Positions 52,106 to 60,347 of a DNA stretch of 64,000 bases are shown here, piece after piece. The DNA comes from Palsa-870 sp035937155. Lineage in GTDB: Bacteria > Chloroflexota > Dormibacteria > Dormibacterales > Dormibacteraceae. Made by a program: the position numbers and the translations under genes. Numbering within the stretch: position 1 is the first letter of the stretch; every line of letters starts with the position of its first letter. The notes beneath the pieces are model-generated. The model made no database searches. It was not told where the DNA came from and worked only from the letters and a program-made list of their open reading frames with translations. The stretch lies in assembly GCA_035937155.1 (NCBI GenBank), contig DASYVJ010000043.1:62001-126000 (forward strand), in the 5' to 3' direction.

Positions 52106-52144
52106 ACGCGGTTTCGTAGGTGTCGCCGCGAATCCCGCCAGGCC
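52106..52144 (+). repeat. tRNA-Glu 3'-end repeat R4 (degenerate)
   Basis: Left arm ACGCGGTTTCGTAGGTGTCGC matches R1 and R3. The core starts CGAATCCCGCC and then diverges (AGGCCGA). An AACTGACA pair follows at 52178 and 52200, possibly an insertion sequence end. Confidence 0.65.
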
Positions 52145-52230
52145 GAGTCCAGAATCGCATCCGAAGCGGCTAGCCGCAACTGACATCTGGCCTGCGGTGA
52201 ACTGACACGGGTCAGATCGCCGCCGGGCGT

Positions 52231-52314
52231 CTCTTAGAGCTTTAGCGCCAGCCCGTTCAACAGCCTTCCGACGTGGTCCAGATGGTTCGAATAGCGTCCC
52301 GCTTGGGCTACTCG
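52231..52314 (+). repeat. Altered 3'-end repeat R5
   Basis: GTTCAACAGCCTTCC, then TGGTTCGAATAGCGTCCCGC and TTGGGCTAC. It shares about 80 bases with R9, and the last 45 with R6, R7 and R8. Confidence 0.75.
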
Positions 52315-52355
52315 AACATCTGTTCGATTAATTTTCTCCGACTTATCCGAGGTGC

Positions 52356-52508
52356 CCAGACCTCGAGAAGCGCTACCCGAGCCTGGTCAAGGTCATGCAG
52401 GACGCCGAGCGTGACATCCTCGCCTACCGCAGCTTTCCGGTCGGTGTCGGCCGCAAATCTGGTCGACCAATTCAATCAAGCGAATTGGAGTCGCTTGGCA
52501 TTGTCTGA
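52356..52508 (+). pseudogene. IS256 (mutator) transposase C-terminal remnant
   Basis: CTC-GAG-AAG onward reads LEKRYPSLVKVMQDAERDILAYRSFP, the start of the C-terminal block of IS256-family transposases. In the +1 frame TGGTCGACCAAT (WSTN, normally WSTNPIERLN) follows, so the reading frame has slipped and the gene is dead. No upstream part or intact ends remain. Evidence of past transposition in this module. Confidence 0.6.
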
Positions 52509-52728
52509 GAGTGCTTCGCACCGATGACTTAGGCGTCGCGGGGTTCCGCGTCGCCGGGGTGATTGATAACAAATGATGCACCCAAAACGTAATCATTCAC
52601 CGCATTCAGGCCCGGGGTCGGGACGGAACCCAAACTCAAGCCAGCACAGTGCCGGGCGTCGTACCAACGTCACCTACCTGCGGCAGCGAACGCCAACTCC
52701 CGGCGCGGGCAAAAAGTTCCCATCCCAA

Positions 52729-53166
52729 TCAGCTGACGGCGGGATGCGGCATCAGCCCAAGCTGGGCCAGGATTTCGGCTTGGTCGAAGTACTCGCGCTG
52801 CGTCTTGATCCGCCCATCGCGGTCGACGATCCCGACACTAGCCGCCTGCACGTCGACATGCTTGTTGGTTGCTGGCAGCAGCTCGCCAGTCGGAAGGGGG
52901 AGTGGCCCGCCGTTCGTCCCTGCCGACTCGTACTCCACGGCGACGGCTTCGCCTTGCTCGACGATGCGCTTGAGCGTGACGTGCACGTCCGGGAACGCAC
53001 CGAACATCTGAGCGTAGAACGCGACCACAGCCTGCCGTCCCTTGAGGGTCGGCATTCCTGGCCACGTAAACTCGGCATCATCCGCGTACATCTCTCCAAT
53101 CGGGTTCAGGTTATGCGCATTGACCGCCGCGTTGAGTCGCCGCACCCGGTCCGCGATCGCTTCCAT
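52729..53166 (-). CDS. SnoaL-like protein (3)
   Basis: 145 residues with a strong AGGAGG site before the ATG at 53166. NTF2/SnoaL fold: VNAHNLNPIGEMYADDAEFTWPGMPTLKGRQAVVAFYAQMFGAFPDVHVTLKRIVEQGEAVAVEYESAGTN and KTQREYFDQAEILAQLGL. The GxF..FPD.H and YFD patterns are those of the ester cyclase-like group. It diverges from a LuxR-STAND regulator, as SnoaL(1,2) does from its own. Confidence 0.82.
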   Translation of the reverse strand: MEAIADRVRRLNAAVNAHNLNPIGEMYADDAEFTWPGMPTLKGRQAVVAFYAQMFGAFPDVHVTLKRIVEQGEAVAVEYESAGTNGGPLPLPTGELLPATNKHVDVQAASVGIVDRDGRIKTQREYFDQAEILAQLGLMPHPAVS

Positions 53167-53269
53167 TGCAATTCCTCCTTTGCGTTGTGAGCGACATCGT
53201 CACGGCCCGGCGGCACAGCTCGAATCAGGGAAACCCCTACTTTCTATATCCCTCCACGGCAGGCATAAG

Positions 53270-56071
53270 ATGGGCCGGATGTTCCTGGGGAGGGACGCGG
53301 AGCAAGCTCGGATCGATGCACTCGTAGAGCACGCTCGCTCAGGTGTGAGCGGAACCCTCATAGTCAGCGGCGAGCCGGGAATCGGCAAGAGCGCCCTGCT
53401 GATCTACGCGACCGGCCAGGCCCTCGATATGACCATCCTGTCGGCCACCGGGATCAAGGCCGAATCCGAGCTGCCCTTCTCAGGGCTCGCCGAGCTGCTG
53501 CACCCCATTCTCGATCAAATCGACGAGATCCCGAAGCCCCAGGCGGCGGCGCTCGCCGGCGCGCTCGCCATCGGTCCGCCCACGATGTCCGATCCGTTCG
53601 CCGTCTCGGCGGCGACGCTTAGTCTCATCGCCGCAGCGGCTGACCGCCGCCCGCTGTTGGCGGCGGTCGACGATGCTCACTGGCTCGACGCTGCCTCACG
53701 GGATGCGCTTGTGTTTGCCGCCCGTCGCCTCCATGCCGACCGCGTCGCGTTCATCTTCGTGATCCGCGAAGGGGAGAAGACCGATCTCCAGCTCGCGGAC
53801 TTCCCGCGAATGACCCTGCAGGGCGTCGGCTTCGAGACAAGCAGCGAACTGCTCGCACAGGGCGCTGGGTCGCCGGTGGCCGCCAGGGTCGCCCAGCGCA
53901 TATGGGAGGAGACGCAGGGCAATCCTCTTGCGATCCTCGAAACCCCACGTCTGCTGACCGCAGCCCAGCTATTAGGAAGCGAGCCGCTGCCTGAGCTGCT
54001 TCCAACTGGACCTGGAATTCAGATGTCGTTCGAGCACCGCGTGGCCACCCTTCCGAAAAGGACCCAGATGGCTCTCCTCGTCGCGGCCGCGTCACAATCC
54101 GGCTCCATCAAAGAGATGGCGCGAGCGTGTGCCAGCAGTGAGGTAGCTCTGGTCGACCTGGACTCGGCCGAAGCGGCCGGACTGATCTCGAACGACGGCC
54201 TCAGGATCCAGTTTCGACATCCCTTGATGCGCGCGGCTGTCTATCAGGCGGCCGCGCCCGCGGACCAGCGTGCCGCTCATCGGGCGCTCGCAAGCTCTGC
54301 TGACGCCGATGGTTCACCGAGTGAGCGCGCCTGGCATCTCGCTGCTGCGGCGCAGGGAGAAGACGAGGAGGTGGCGGCGGCCCTCGAGGCGGCCGCCAAT
54401 GACGCTCGCCGGCGTAGCGGCCCCGCTGCAGCGTGGCGTGCCTTTGAAAGAGCGGCGCGATTGACGCCGGACCCCGAGCGGCGTGCGCGTCGCCTGCACG
54501 AGGCGGGCAGCGATGCTTATGTTGCGGGCCAGTCAGAGCGATCGAGGGCTTTGTTAGACGAGGCGCACGTCCTGGCGCGAGAAGTGAGCCTGCGCGCAGA
54601 CATCGAACACACGCGCGGGCGCATCGAGATGTGGACACGTTCCCCGGCTGCGGCCCGCAAGGTTCTGCTCGCGGCGGCCGAACGGATCGAAGTTCACGAC
54701 CCGGCTAAGGCCACTCTCATGCTGGTTGACGCTGCTACCACCATTACGCAAGAGATCGATCCTGACGAGAGCATGGTTCAACAGGGCCTGCGAGTATCTC
54801 AACACGCCTATGAGCTGGGCTGCCGGGTCGGAGGCATCACCCAGGCGGCAGCCGAAGGCGCATATGGCAAGGCCCTAGTCATCAGTGGACAGAACGCCGA
54901 CGGACATCGTCTACTCCTTCGCTCGCTAGAAGCGATTGACGCGAGAGAATCGCCCTGGCTGGCGATCCAGCTGATCCAGTACGCCCACGTCTTCCTCTAT
55001 TTCGAAGAGTTCGATCGGATGCGTGCCCCCCTGGAACGTCTGATTGCCGAGGCCCGCGAGTCTAGCGCGCCCGGGGCTCTTCCCTATGCGCTCGGTCACT
55101 TGTCCGAACTGGACTTCCGAACCGGACGCTGGTCGGCGGCTCACACTGAGGCAGCCGAGGCCGTCGAGCTCGCCACCGAGCTTGGCCACAGGTTCTCCTT
55201 GATGTATGCGCTCGCCTGCCTTTCCTGGATCGAGGCGGCCCGCGGATTGGAAGTGGACTGCAAGGCTCACCTTGCAAGGCTGTGGGATGTCTCCGAACAC
55301 GCCCGGGACGCTGTCGGCGGCTATGTCGCTCGTATCACCGGGCTTTTGGACCTCGGGATGGGGCGGAATGAGGAGGCCGTCAAACATCTCCTGCCGGTGG
55401 TCGAGGCCTTGGCGCGGTTAGGAATTGTTATGCCATATCTATTTCAGGAAGGCCCGGACTTGATCGAAGCGTATGTCCACACCGGGCAGCGCTCGCAGGC
55501 GCAGGCGACCCTCATCGTCCTGCAGGAGCAGGCGGCGACTGCTCCCGGATTGTGGCCTCGTGCCGCCGCTGCTCGATCCCGCGGGCTGCTCGAGGACGAC
55601 TTCCAGCCCGCGTTCGAGGAGGCGATGGCGCTGCACGCGCGCACCGACATGCCCTTTGAGCGAGCCCGCACCGAGCTCTGCTACGGAGAGCGGCTGCGAA
55701 GGGCTCGCCGCCGGGCCGAGGCTCGCGACCAGCTGCACGCCGCGCTTCAGACTTTCGAACGCTTGGGTGCTGAGCCGTGGGCCGTTCGCGCCCGCAATGA
55801 GCTGCGAGCTACTGGAGAGACTGTACGTCGCGACCGCCTGGCTTCAGACGACCTGACTCTGCAGGAGCTGCAGGTCGCGTTGAGGGTGTCAGAGGGTGCC
55901 ACCAACCGCGAGGCTGCCGCTGCTCTTTTCCTCAGTCCGAAGACGATCGAAGCGCATCTCAGCCGCATCTACGGCAAGCTCGGAATCCGGTCGCGCACCG
56001 AGTTGGCTCACAGGTTCGCGCAAGAGAAGTCAATGGCGCCCGCAGCCACTACGCCGACCTCCAGGCGGTAG
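53270..56071 (+). CDS. LuxR-family STAND ATPase regulator
   Basis: 933 residues from the ATG at 53270; the longer frame overlaps the divergent gene. Walker A SGEPGIGKSALL (34-44), Walker-B-like AAVDDAHWLD near 130, winged-helix and TPR-like repeats through the middle, and a C-terminal LuxR HTH (LTLQELQVALRVSEGATNREAAAALFLSPKTIEAHLSRIYGKLGI). It is a MalT-like one-component regulator, probably active as a multimer when bound to ATP and an inducer. It diverges from SnoaL(3), its likely target. Confidence 0.87.
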   Translation: MGRMFLGRDAEQARIDALVEHARSGVSGTLIVSGEPGIGKSALLIYATGQALDMTILSATGIKAESELPFSGLAELLHPILDQIDEIPKPQAAALAGALAIGPPTMSDPFAVSAATLSLIAAAADRRPLLAAVDDAHWLDAASRDALVFAARRLHADRVAFIFVIREGEKTDLQLADFPRMTLQGVGFETSSELLAQGAGSPVAARVAQRIWEETQGNPLAILETPRLLTAAQLLGSEPLPELLPTGPGIQMSFEHRVATLPKRTQMALLVAAASQSGSIKEMARACASSEVALVDLDSAEAAGLISNDGLRIQFRHPLMRAAVYQAAAPADQRAAHRALASSADADGSPSERAWHLAAAAQGEDEEVAAALEAAANDARRRSGPAAAWRAFERAARLTPDPERRARRLHEAGSDAYVAGQSERSRALLDEAHVLAREVSLRADIEHTRGRIEMWTRSPAAARKVLLAAAERIEVHDPAKATLMLVDAATTITQEIDPDESMVQQGLRVSQHAYELGCRVGGITQAAAEGAYGKALVISGQNADGHRLLLRSLEAIDARESPWLAIQLIQYAHVFLYFEEFDRMRAPLERLIAEARESSAPGALPYALGHLSELDFRTGRWSAAHTEAAEAVELATELGHRFSLMYALACLSWIEAARGLEVDCKAHLARLWDVSEHARDAVGGYVARITGLLDLGMGRNEEAVKHLLPVVEALARLGIVMPYLFQEGPDLIEAYVHTGQRSQAQATLIVLQEQAATAPGLWPRAAAARSRGLLEDDFQPAFEEAMALHARTDMPFERARTELCYGERLRRARRRAEARDQLHAALQTFERLGAEPWAVRARNELRATGETVRRDRLASDDLTLQELQVALRVSEGATNREAAAALFLSPKTIEAHLSRIYGKLGIRSRTELAHRFAQEKSMAPAATTPTSRR

Positions 56072-56213
56072 CCCCACAGATCTTGCACTGGTACTCGGAC
56101 TGATTCTCGGCATTCTTCCGGCCGGTCGCCTTCCAGATCACGCCGGAGCGCTTGATCACGTTACAGACGCATGGTTTCGACGTCGCGTGGGTTGAATCGG
56201 GCTTGTCGGACAT
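56049..56213 (-). CDS. 54-residue Cys-rich protein after FMO
   Basis: ATG at 56213 with GGAGGTG upstream and only two bases after the FMO stop, so it should be translated with it. Four cysteines: Cys15 and Cys17 (PCVCNV) and Cys43 and Cys46 (YQCKICGATAW). C-x-C plus C-x-x-C can bind a metal as a zinc-ribbon-like knuckle. The middle is basic (KRSGVIWKATGRKN). Its end overlaps the LuxR regulator gene by 23 bp. No family is recognised. Confidence 0.6.
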   Translation of the reverse strand: MSDKPDSTHATSKPCVCNVIKRSGVIWKATGRKNAENQSEYQCKICGATAWRSA

Positions 56214-56215
56214 GT

Positions 56216-57286
56216 CTACACCTCCAATGGTTTGGCTTTTGGTCGAGTCGCCGCGATGTGGCCGACGATGTATTCGGCATCTCTGCCGACACCATCGATG
56301 AGCGCTGAGTTGTGTCCGAATTGGAACGGCAGGCCCATGAAGTAAAGGCCTGGCTCCGACAGCACGACCCCTCGCTCATGAGCCGGGACGTGGCTGCCGG
56401 CGGCCGCCGGCAGTTGGATCCAGCCGTAGTCGTGCTTAAAGCCGGTGCACCAGACAACGTTCCTGACATCAAGGTGAAGTCCACCTTCGAGGCGCGGCTT
56501 GCCAGCCTCGGCACATTCGACCCGGGGCACTCGCGTGATGCCCGCGCGGGCGAAATCCTGTTCTCGGATCCGCACGAGCGGCGTGCCTTTGCTCCGAAGC
56601 TGCGTGCTTATCTTCCTGCCCATCGGCGTGTTGAGAGTGAGCAGCCGAGTGGCCAGCCACCAGGAGGGACGCGAATACAGGACTGGCGAGACGCTGCCGG
56701 TCGGCCGGCCGGCCAGCCACACCCGATGTTGCCGAGCGGCATCGAGGGCTATCTCGGCGCCCGAGTTTCCTGAACCGACAACCAGCACATCGCCGCCTTG
56801 CAGCTGCGATGGGTCGCGATATTCCGACGAATGCAGCTGGACGATGGTTTGATCCAGCTCGGCAGCAAAGTCGGGTCGTTTCGGACTTGGATGTCCACCG
56901 GTCGCCACGACGACTTGATCTGTCTCGAACTGTCGATTGCCGGCTGTTAGGACGTACCTATCTTCCTCTCGGCTGAGGGCATCGACGTGGATGCCGAGTC
57001 GGATGGGTAGCTTGTGGTGGTCGGCGTAGCTCTCCAGGTAATTAGCCAACTCATCTTTCGTCGGCAACGCCCTAGCTCGGTCTGGGAACGGCGTACCCGG
57101 GAGGCCGTCGAGGCGAGCGGGTGTAAACAGCCGCAGGGATTCCCAACGCCTACGCCACGCTTCGCCGACACGGGGATAGGCGTCGAGAATGACGAAATTG
57201 ATGTTTCGCCTCCCCAAGTGAAAGCCGACCGCGAGGCCCGCCTGACCTCCGCCGACGACTACTACGTCGAAATGCTCAGATGTCAA
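56216..57286 (-). CDS. FAD/NAD(P)-dependent monooxygenase (CzcO/FMO-like)
   Basis: 356 residues. FAD motif VVVVGGGQAGLAVGFHLGRR at the N-terminus, a second Rossmann motif VLVVGSGNSGAEIALDAARQ near 165-185 and the FMO-type CTGFKHDYGW near 295. Such enzymes oxidise amines, sulfides or ketones with NAD(P)H. The family often accompanies arsenic or metal resistance, which is not evident here. It is followed by a tiny Cys-rich gene in the same unit. Confidence 0.85.
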   Translation of the reverse strand: MTSEHFDVVVVGGGQAGLAVGFHLGRRNINFVILDAYPRVGEAWRRRWESLRLFTPARLDGLPGTPFPDRARALPTKDELANYLESYADHHKLPIRLGIHVDALSREEDRYVLTAGNRQFETDQVVVATGGHPSPKRPDFAAELDQTIVQLHSSEYRDPSQLQGGDVLVVGSGNSGAEIALDAARQHRVWLAGRPTGSVSPVLYSRPSWWLATRLLTLNTPMGRKISTQLRSKGTPLVRIREQDFARAGITRVPRVECAEAGKPRLEGGLHLDVRNVVWCTGFKHDYGWIQLPAAAGSHVPAHERGVVLSEPGLYFMGLPFQFGHNSALIDGVGRDAEYIVGHIAATRPKAKPLEV

Positions 57287-57608
57287 TGACTCGTCCGTTC
57301 ATTTGACCGTCAGGCTAAGAGTCGGGCTCAGCAATTGAATCGGGGAAACCCCCAATTCGCCGGTTGAGAGTCATGTGTTCCCGCGACGATCGGGTCGGCC
57401 GATTTGGCGTTCCGGTCCGCTTGGAGAGCCTTTTCGAGTTCGTCCAGATGGTTCGAATAGCGTCCCGCTTGGGCTACCACCCGGGCGAAACCGCACGTCT
57501 GGCGCCAAACGGGTGTATCGCTGGCGTCCGAATGGCACGTCTGGCGCCAAACGGGCGGAATTCAGGTGACGCTACTCGAAAGGCTGCCGCGCCCCAGACC
57601 GTTGCGGA
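57287..57608. repeat. Gap with repeat R6 and two attachment-like motif copies
   Basis: R6 at 57425-57479: TTTTCGAGTTCGTCCAGA, TGGTTCGAATAGCGTCCCGC, TTGGGCTACCA. CCGCACGTCTGGCGCCAAAC follows at 57491-57510 and a near-copy at 57534-57555, matching the motif beside tRNA-Glu. No convincing gene in this stretch. Confidence 0.7.
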
Positions 57609-57950
57609 TTAGGCCTGGACCTTGGCGCGGTAGCGGGTGACCAATCGATCCAGGGCATCAACCTCGGCATCAACCTCTGCTCGGAACGTGATACGCCCCT
57701 TCGGCGTAGCGCGCACTCAGGTGCGCGGTCGCCCCTCGACGAAGCGCTTGTCCAGTTGCACCAAACCGGCGTTGACCAAGACGTTCAAGTGGGCAGAGAG
57801 GTTGCCGTCGGTGACGCCAAGCGTTTCGCGCAAGTACGTGAAGTTGGCGCGATCTGCTTCCACCAGGACCGCCAAGACGCCGAGCCTGACCCGCTGATGT
57901 ACGGTTTCATCGAGCTCGACTGCCGGGTGAGAGGACGCCTCTTCAGCCAC
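57609..57950 (-). pseudogene. Winged-helix regulator broken by an in-frame stop
   Basis: Residues 1-77 read RLGVLAVLVEADRANFTYLRETLGVTDGNLSAHLNVLVNAGLVQLDKRFVEGRPRT, a winged-helix of the HTH_34/MarR-like type. A TGA at 57717-57719 stands where the family has Trp (GRPRTW); the frame then continues VRATPKGRITFRAEVDAEVDALDRLV to a normal stop at 57609. TGG to TGA is a single-base change. It overlaps the broken membrane gene upstream by eight bases; the two would be a regulator and membrane-protein pair. Confidence 0.8.
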
Positions 57951-58502
57951 TGATGCGCCGCTCCCTTACCAGGCTTACTACCCCAAGCAGCACCGAGCCG
58001 CACCCGAAGACAAGCACTCCGATGTTGTAGGCATGTGGCGGCCTTAGCAGCGCGAGGGCGATGGCGCTGACGAGTACGCATGCGGCCAGTGACGCAACTG
58101 GAGCGCTGCGCTCCAACCGCGCGAAGACCAAGTAGCCGAGTCCGATGACGAACAGGGGACCGGCGTAGCTCAGCGGGCCTCCGCGGCCCACGATGCCCAG
58201 TGCCGTCGCACCAGCCACGATGCATACCGCCGTGGCTATGAACGGCGAGGCGTTGACCGCTACGCCGTGCTCCAGCTCGCGGCTTCGATACAGAGCGCTG
58301 TGGCCACCGAGGCTAGCGGCGCTCCGACCAGCCACAAAACCGCGATGGCAGGCCAGGACCGTGCTTCCGCGACCGGGGCGGAGGCAAGTGCCAGCACCCC
58401 GAAGAGGATCATCGGAAACGAGTTGGCGGCGAGTATCGAACGAGTCCGGCGGCCTGCCGCATGTGTCACCCCTAGAAGTCGGTCGGTATCGGATGTTTGC
58501 AT
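57943..58502 (-). pseudogene. Membrane protein, frameshifted
   Basis: The first 78 residues (ATG at 58502, hydrophobic FPMILFGVLALASAPV ... AVLWLVGAPLASVATAL) lie in one frame. The remainder with four more hydrophobic segments (FIATAVCIVAGATALGIVG, LFVIGLGYLVFARL, VASLAACVLVSAIAL, GVLVFGCGSVLLGVV) lies in another frame down to 57943. The break is near 58290-58330, where LYRSRELEHG begins. Partner of the broken winged-helix gene. Confidence 0.7.
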
Positions 58503-58584
58503 TAGCTCTACTCCTCAAAGCACTTTGTAACACAGAGTTCTCTGAATAGCAAGACCGGCGGAAGACGGGGAGGGGTTTCGCATG

Positions 58585-59157
58585 CTAGCGCTGGATGACT
58601 ATGGAACCGGCCAGACGGTCATACACGGTGCGATGTTGCGAGCCGATTAACAGCGTGGCCAGGTAGAGCAGCACAAGGGCATAGACAACTCCAAAGCCCG
58701 CAGTCACCCAGAACGATATCGAGCCACGATCTGGCGACAGGGCGACACGCCAGAGTAAGGCGTGGCTCAACTCCCAGGGCAAGAAGCGAACCGCCTCGCG
58801 CAGCAATGCGCGCCTCTTGGACAGGCGGCCTCCATTTGTCTTGACAACAGCCAGTCGTAGCGCTCGTTTGCCAAGTGTGGCGCGCAGCGGCGACGCCTCG
58901 CGCAGAGCGAAGTAGAGGACGACGGGAAGCGTTAGCAGAACGAACCCGAGCAACTCGGCCGTCACGGGCTGCCTCATTGCATTGTTGAATCCGGCTTGAA
59001 CCGGCGAAACACGGAGACCGAGGCTGACCGCGGTCAGCAGAATTAGGTAGGCAGCGATCAACAGGTAATCCAGCAGCCAAGCCACGAGGCGGCGAATCAG
59101 AGAGGCCGGGACGATCGGCCAAGTAGCAGCCACCTCCTTCGCAACGTGAAGGTACAC
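58585..59157 (-). CDS. RDD-family membrane protein
   Basis: 190 residues with three or four transmembrane segments. RDD features: RLVAWLLDYLLIAAY (Arg and Asp), LGKRALRLAVVKTNGGRLSKRRALLREAVRFLPWE and HRTVYDRLAGSIVI (the final Asp motif). The RDD function is largely unknown; some are linked to ion exchange. The only intact gene in the R6-R7 module. Confidence 0.82.
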   Translation of the reverse strand: MYLHVAKEVAATWPIVPASLIRRLVAWLLDYLLIAAYLILLTAVSLGLRVSPVQAGFNNAMRQPVTAELLGFVLLTLPVVLYFALREASPLRATLGKRALRLAVVKTNGGRLSKRRALLREAVRFLPWELSHALLWRVALSPDRGSISFWVTAGFGVVYALVLLYLATLLIGSQHRTVYDRLAGSIVIQR

Positions 59158-59220
59158 GGTTAGGACTGTCTGCGATCGAGAGGCGCAACTTCGACAGCTA
59201 CATCCTTCTCCTAACCGGCC

Positions 59221-59279
59221 AGCGCAAGACCTTTCGGAGGTTGTCCAGGTGGTTCGAATAGCGTCCCGCTCGGGCTACT
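59221..59279 (+). repeat. Altered 3'-end repeat R7
   Basis: CTTTCGGAGGTTGTCCAGG, TGGTTCGAATAGCGTCCCGC, TCGGGCTACTC. Flanked by the RDD and methyltransferase modules; the gap 59158-59389 holds no gene. Confidence 0.7.
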
Positions 59280-59389
59280 CTTTTGTTGGATACGTTTGCG
59301 GTCGGCTGATTTCGCTAGCGCTGATCCGAAATCTGCAGGTACTTCCGTAACCATCCATCTCAGCCCACGCGTACGAAATCCCGGCGATC

Positions 59390-59977
59390 TTAGCGCCGCG
59401 TCATCAGGTAGGCCGCATAGCCTGGTGGAAAGGAGTGCCAGTCGAGCACGCCCGCGATCTTCTCCATAGAAAAGGCCTCGCTGAAGCGCCTTTCTACCTC
59501 TCCGGGCGCCATGGCCATTGCCATCGGGAGCATGCGCTCCCACCATCGGGGTTGCCACTCGAAGCACCAGAGTAGAAAGCGCCCACCACTTCGCGCGAGA
59601 GGAGTCACCTGCTCAACATATCGATCACGATCGCAATCGCCGAGGTCATCCAGCGCGCCGTAGTCGACCAGGAGGTCGAACTCACCCTCGAGGTGCGTGA
59701 GCCGAGTCAAGTCGTCCTGGACCCATCTCACATTGACGCCGGTGCTCTTTGCCAGGCGAGCGGCCTTCTCGAGCGCCGACGCGGCGAAGTCGATACCCGT
59801 TACTTCGAATCCGTGCTCGGCGAGGAATACCGCATTGGCGCCGCTGCCACAGCCGAGATCCACCGCCCGACACGGCGCCAGCCGACCGGTCTCTACCAAC
59901 TCCACGAGCTCGCTGCGCGGGCCGCCTTCCCACGGCATTCGGAAGTGCCTGTATCCCAATTCATAGAAAAGCCTCAT
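59390..59977 (-). CDS. Class I SAM methyltransferase
   Basis: 195 residues from the ATG at 59977, which overlaps the stop of the upstream gene (ATGA). Motif I AVDLGCGSGANAVFLAEHGFEVTGIDF, then VRWVQDDLTRL and FDLLVDYGALDDL. After that WWERMLPMAMAMAPGEVERRFSEAF resembles thiopurine/methylhalide-type class I enzymes. A much longer frame to 60274 covers the neighbouring gene and is not real. The substrate is unknown. Confidence 0.8.
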   Translation of the reverse strand: MRLFYELGYRHFRMPWEGGPRSELVELVETGRLAPCRAVDLGCGSGANAVFLAEHGFEVTGIDFAASALEKAARLAKSTGVNVRWVQDDLTRLTHLEGEFDLLVDYGALDDLGDCDRDRYVEQVTPLARSGGRFLLWCFEWQPRWWERMLPMAMAMAPGEVERRFSEAFSMEKIAGVLDWHSFPPGYAAYLMTRR

Positions 59978-60347
59978 CGGACGCTCGGCGCGCTCCCTGG
60001 CAGCAAGCGCTTCAAGGCCAATCCCAGCAGTGGGATCTGGCACGCGGAGTAAACAAAGTGGACCGAATAGTGCGCGAGGGTCTGCCCCGGCCTGAAGGGA
60101 AGCCATCCCAGTGGTAGCACGGTCAGGAACCCGCCGACCATGTTGATCGCGGCATATGCCGCGAGCGCGCCGGCAGCCGCGGCCCGCGCAATCGACTCCA
60201 CCAAAAGGCAAGCCCGGCGGCCATAGCCAACATGAACAGGTCGCCGTCTGGAGTGAATCCGAGCAGAGTCGCAAGGCGGTGAAGCTCGTGCACCCATAGA
60301 CCTACCCACGAAACCAACATGGCCAGGACGACCCGATCGATCTTCAT
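59974..60347 (-). pseudogene. Small membrane protein, frameshifted
   Basis: ATG at 60347: MKIDRVVLAMLVSWVGLWVHELHRLATLLGFTPDGDLFMLAMAAGLAFWW in one frame. The continuation ARAAAAGALAAYAAINMVGGFLTVLPLGWLPFRPGQTLAHYSVHFVYSACQIPLLGLAL lies in another frame down to 59974. The break is near 60180-60205. The pieces joined give three hydrophobic segments and a plausible 120-residue protein. The methyltransferase follows by ATGA overlap. Confidence 0.7.

Noticed and set aside
53042..53269. N-terminal extension of the LuxR-STAND regulator
   Set aside because: It overlaps the divergent SnoaL(3) gene and contains no STAND or HTH residues; the Walker region starts soon after the ATG at 53270.
57717..57719. 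Selenocysteine or recoded TGA
   Set aside because: The family has Trp there, no insertion element is seen, and TGA is an ordinary stop in many neighbouring genes.
59978..60274. Long upstream extension of the methyltransferase at 59390
   Set aside because: It runs through the frameshifted membrane gene in a wrong frame and has Cys/Arg-rich, non-homologous composition.
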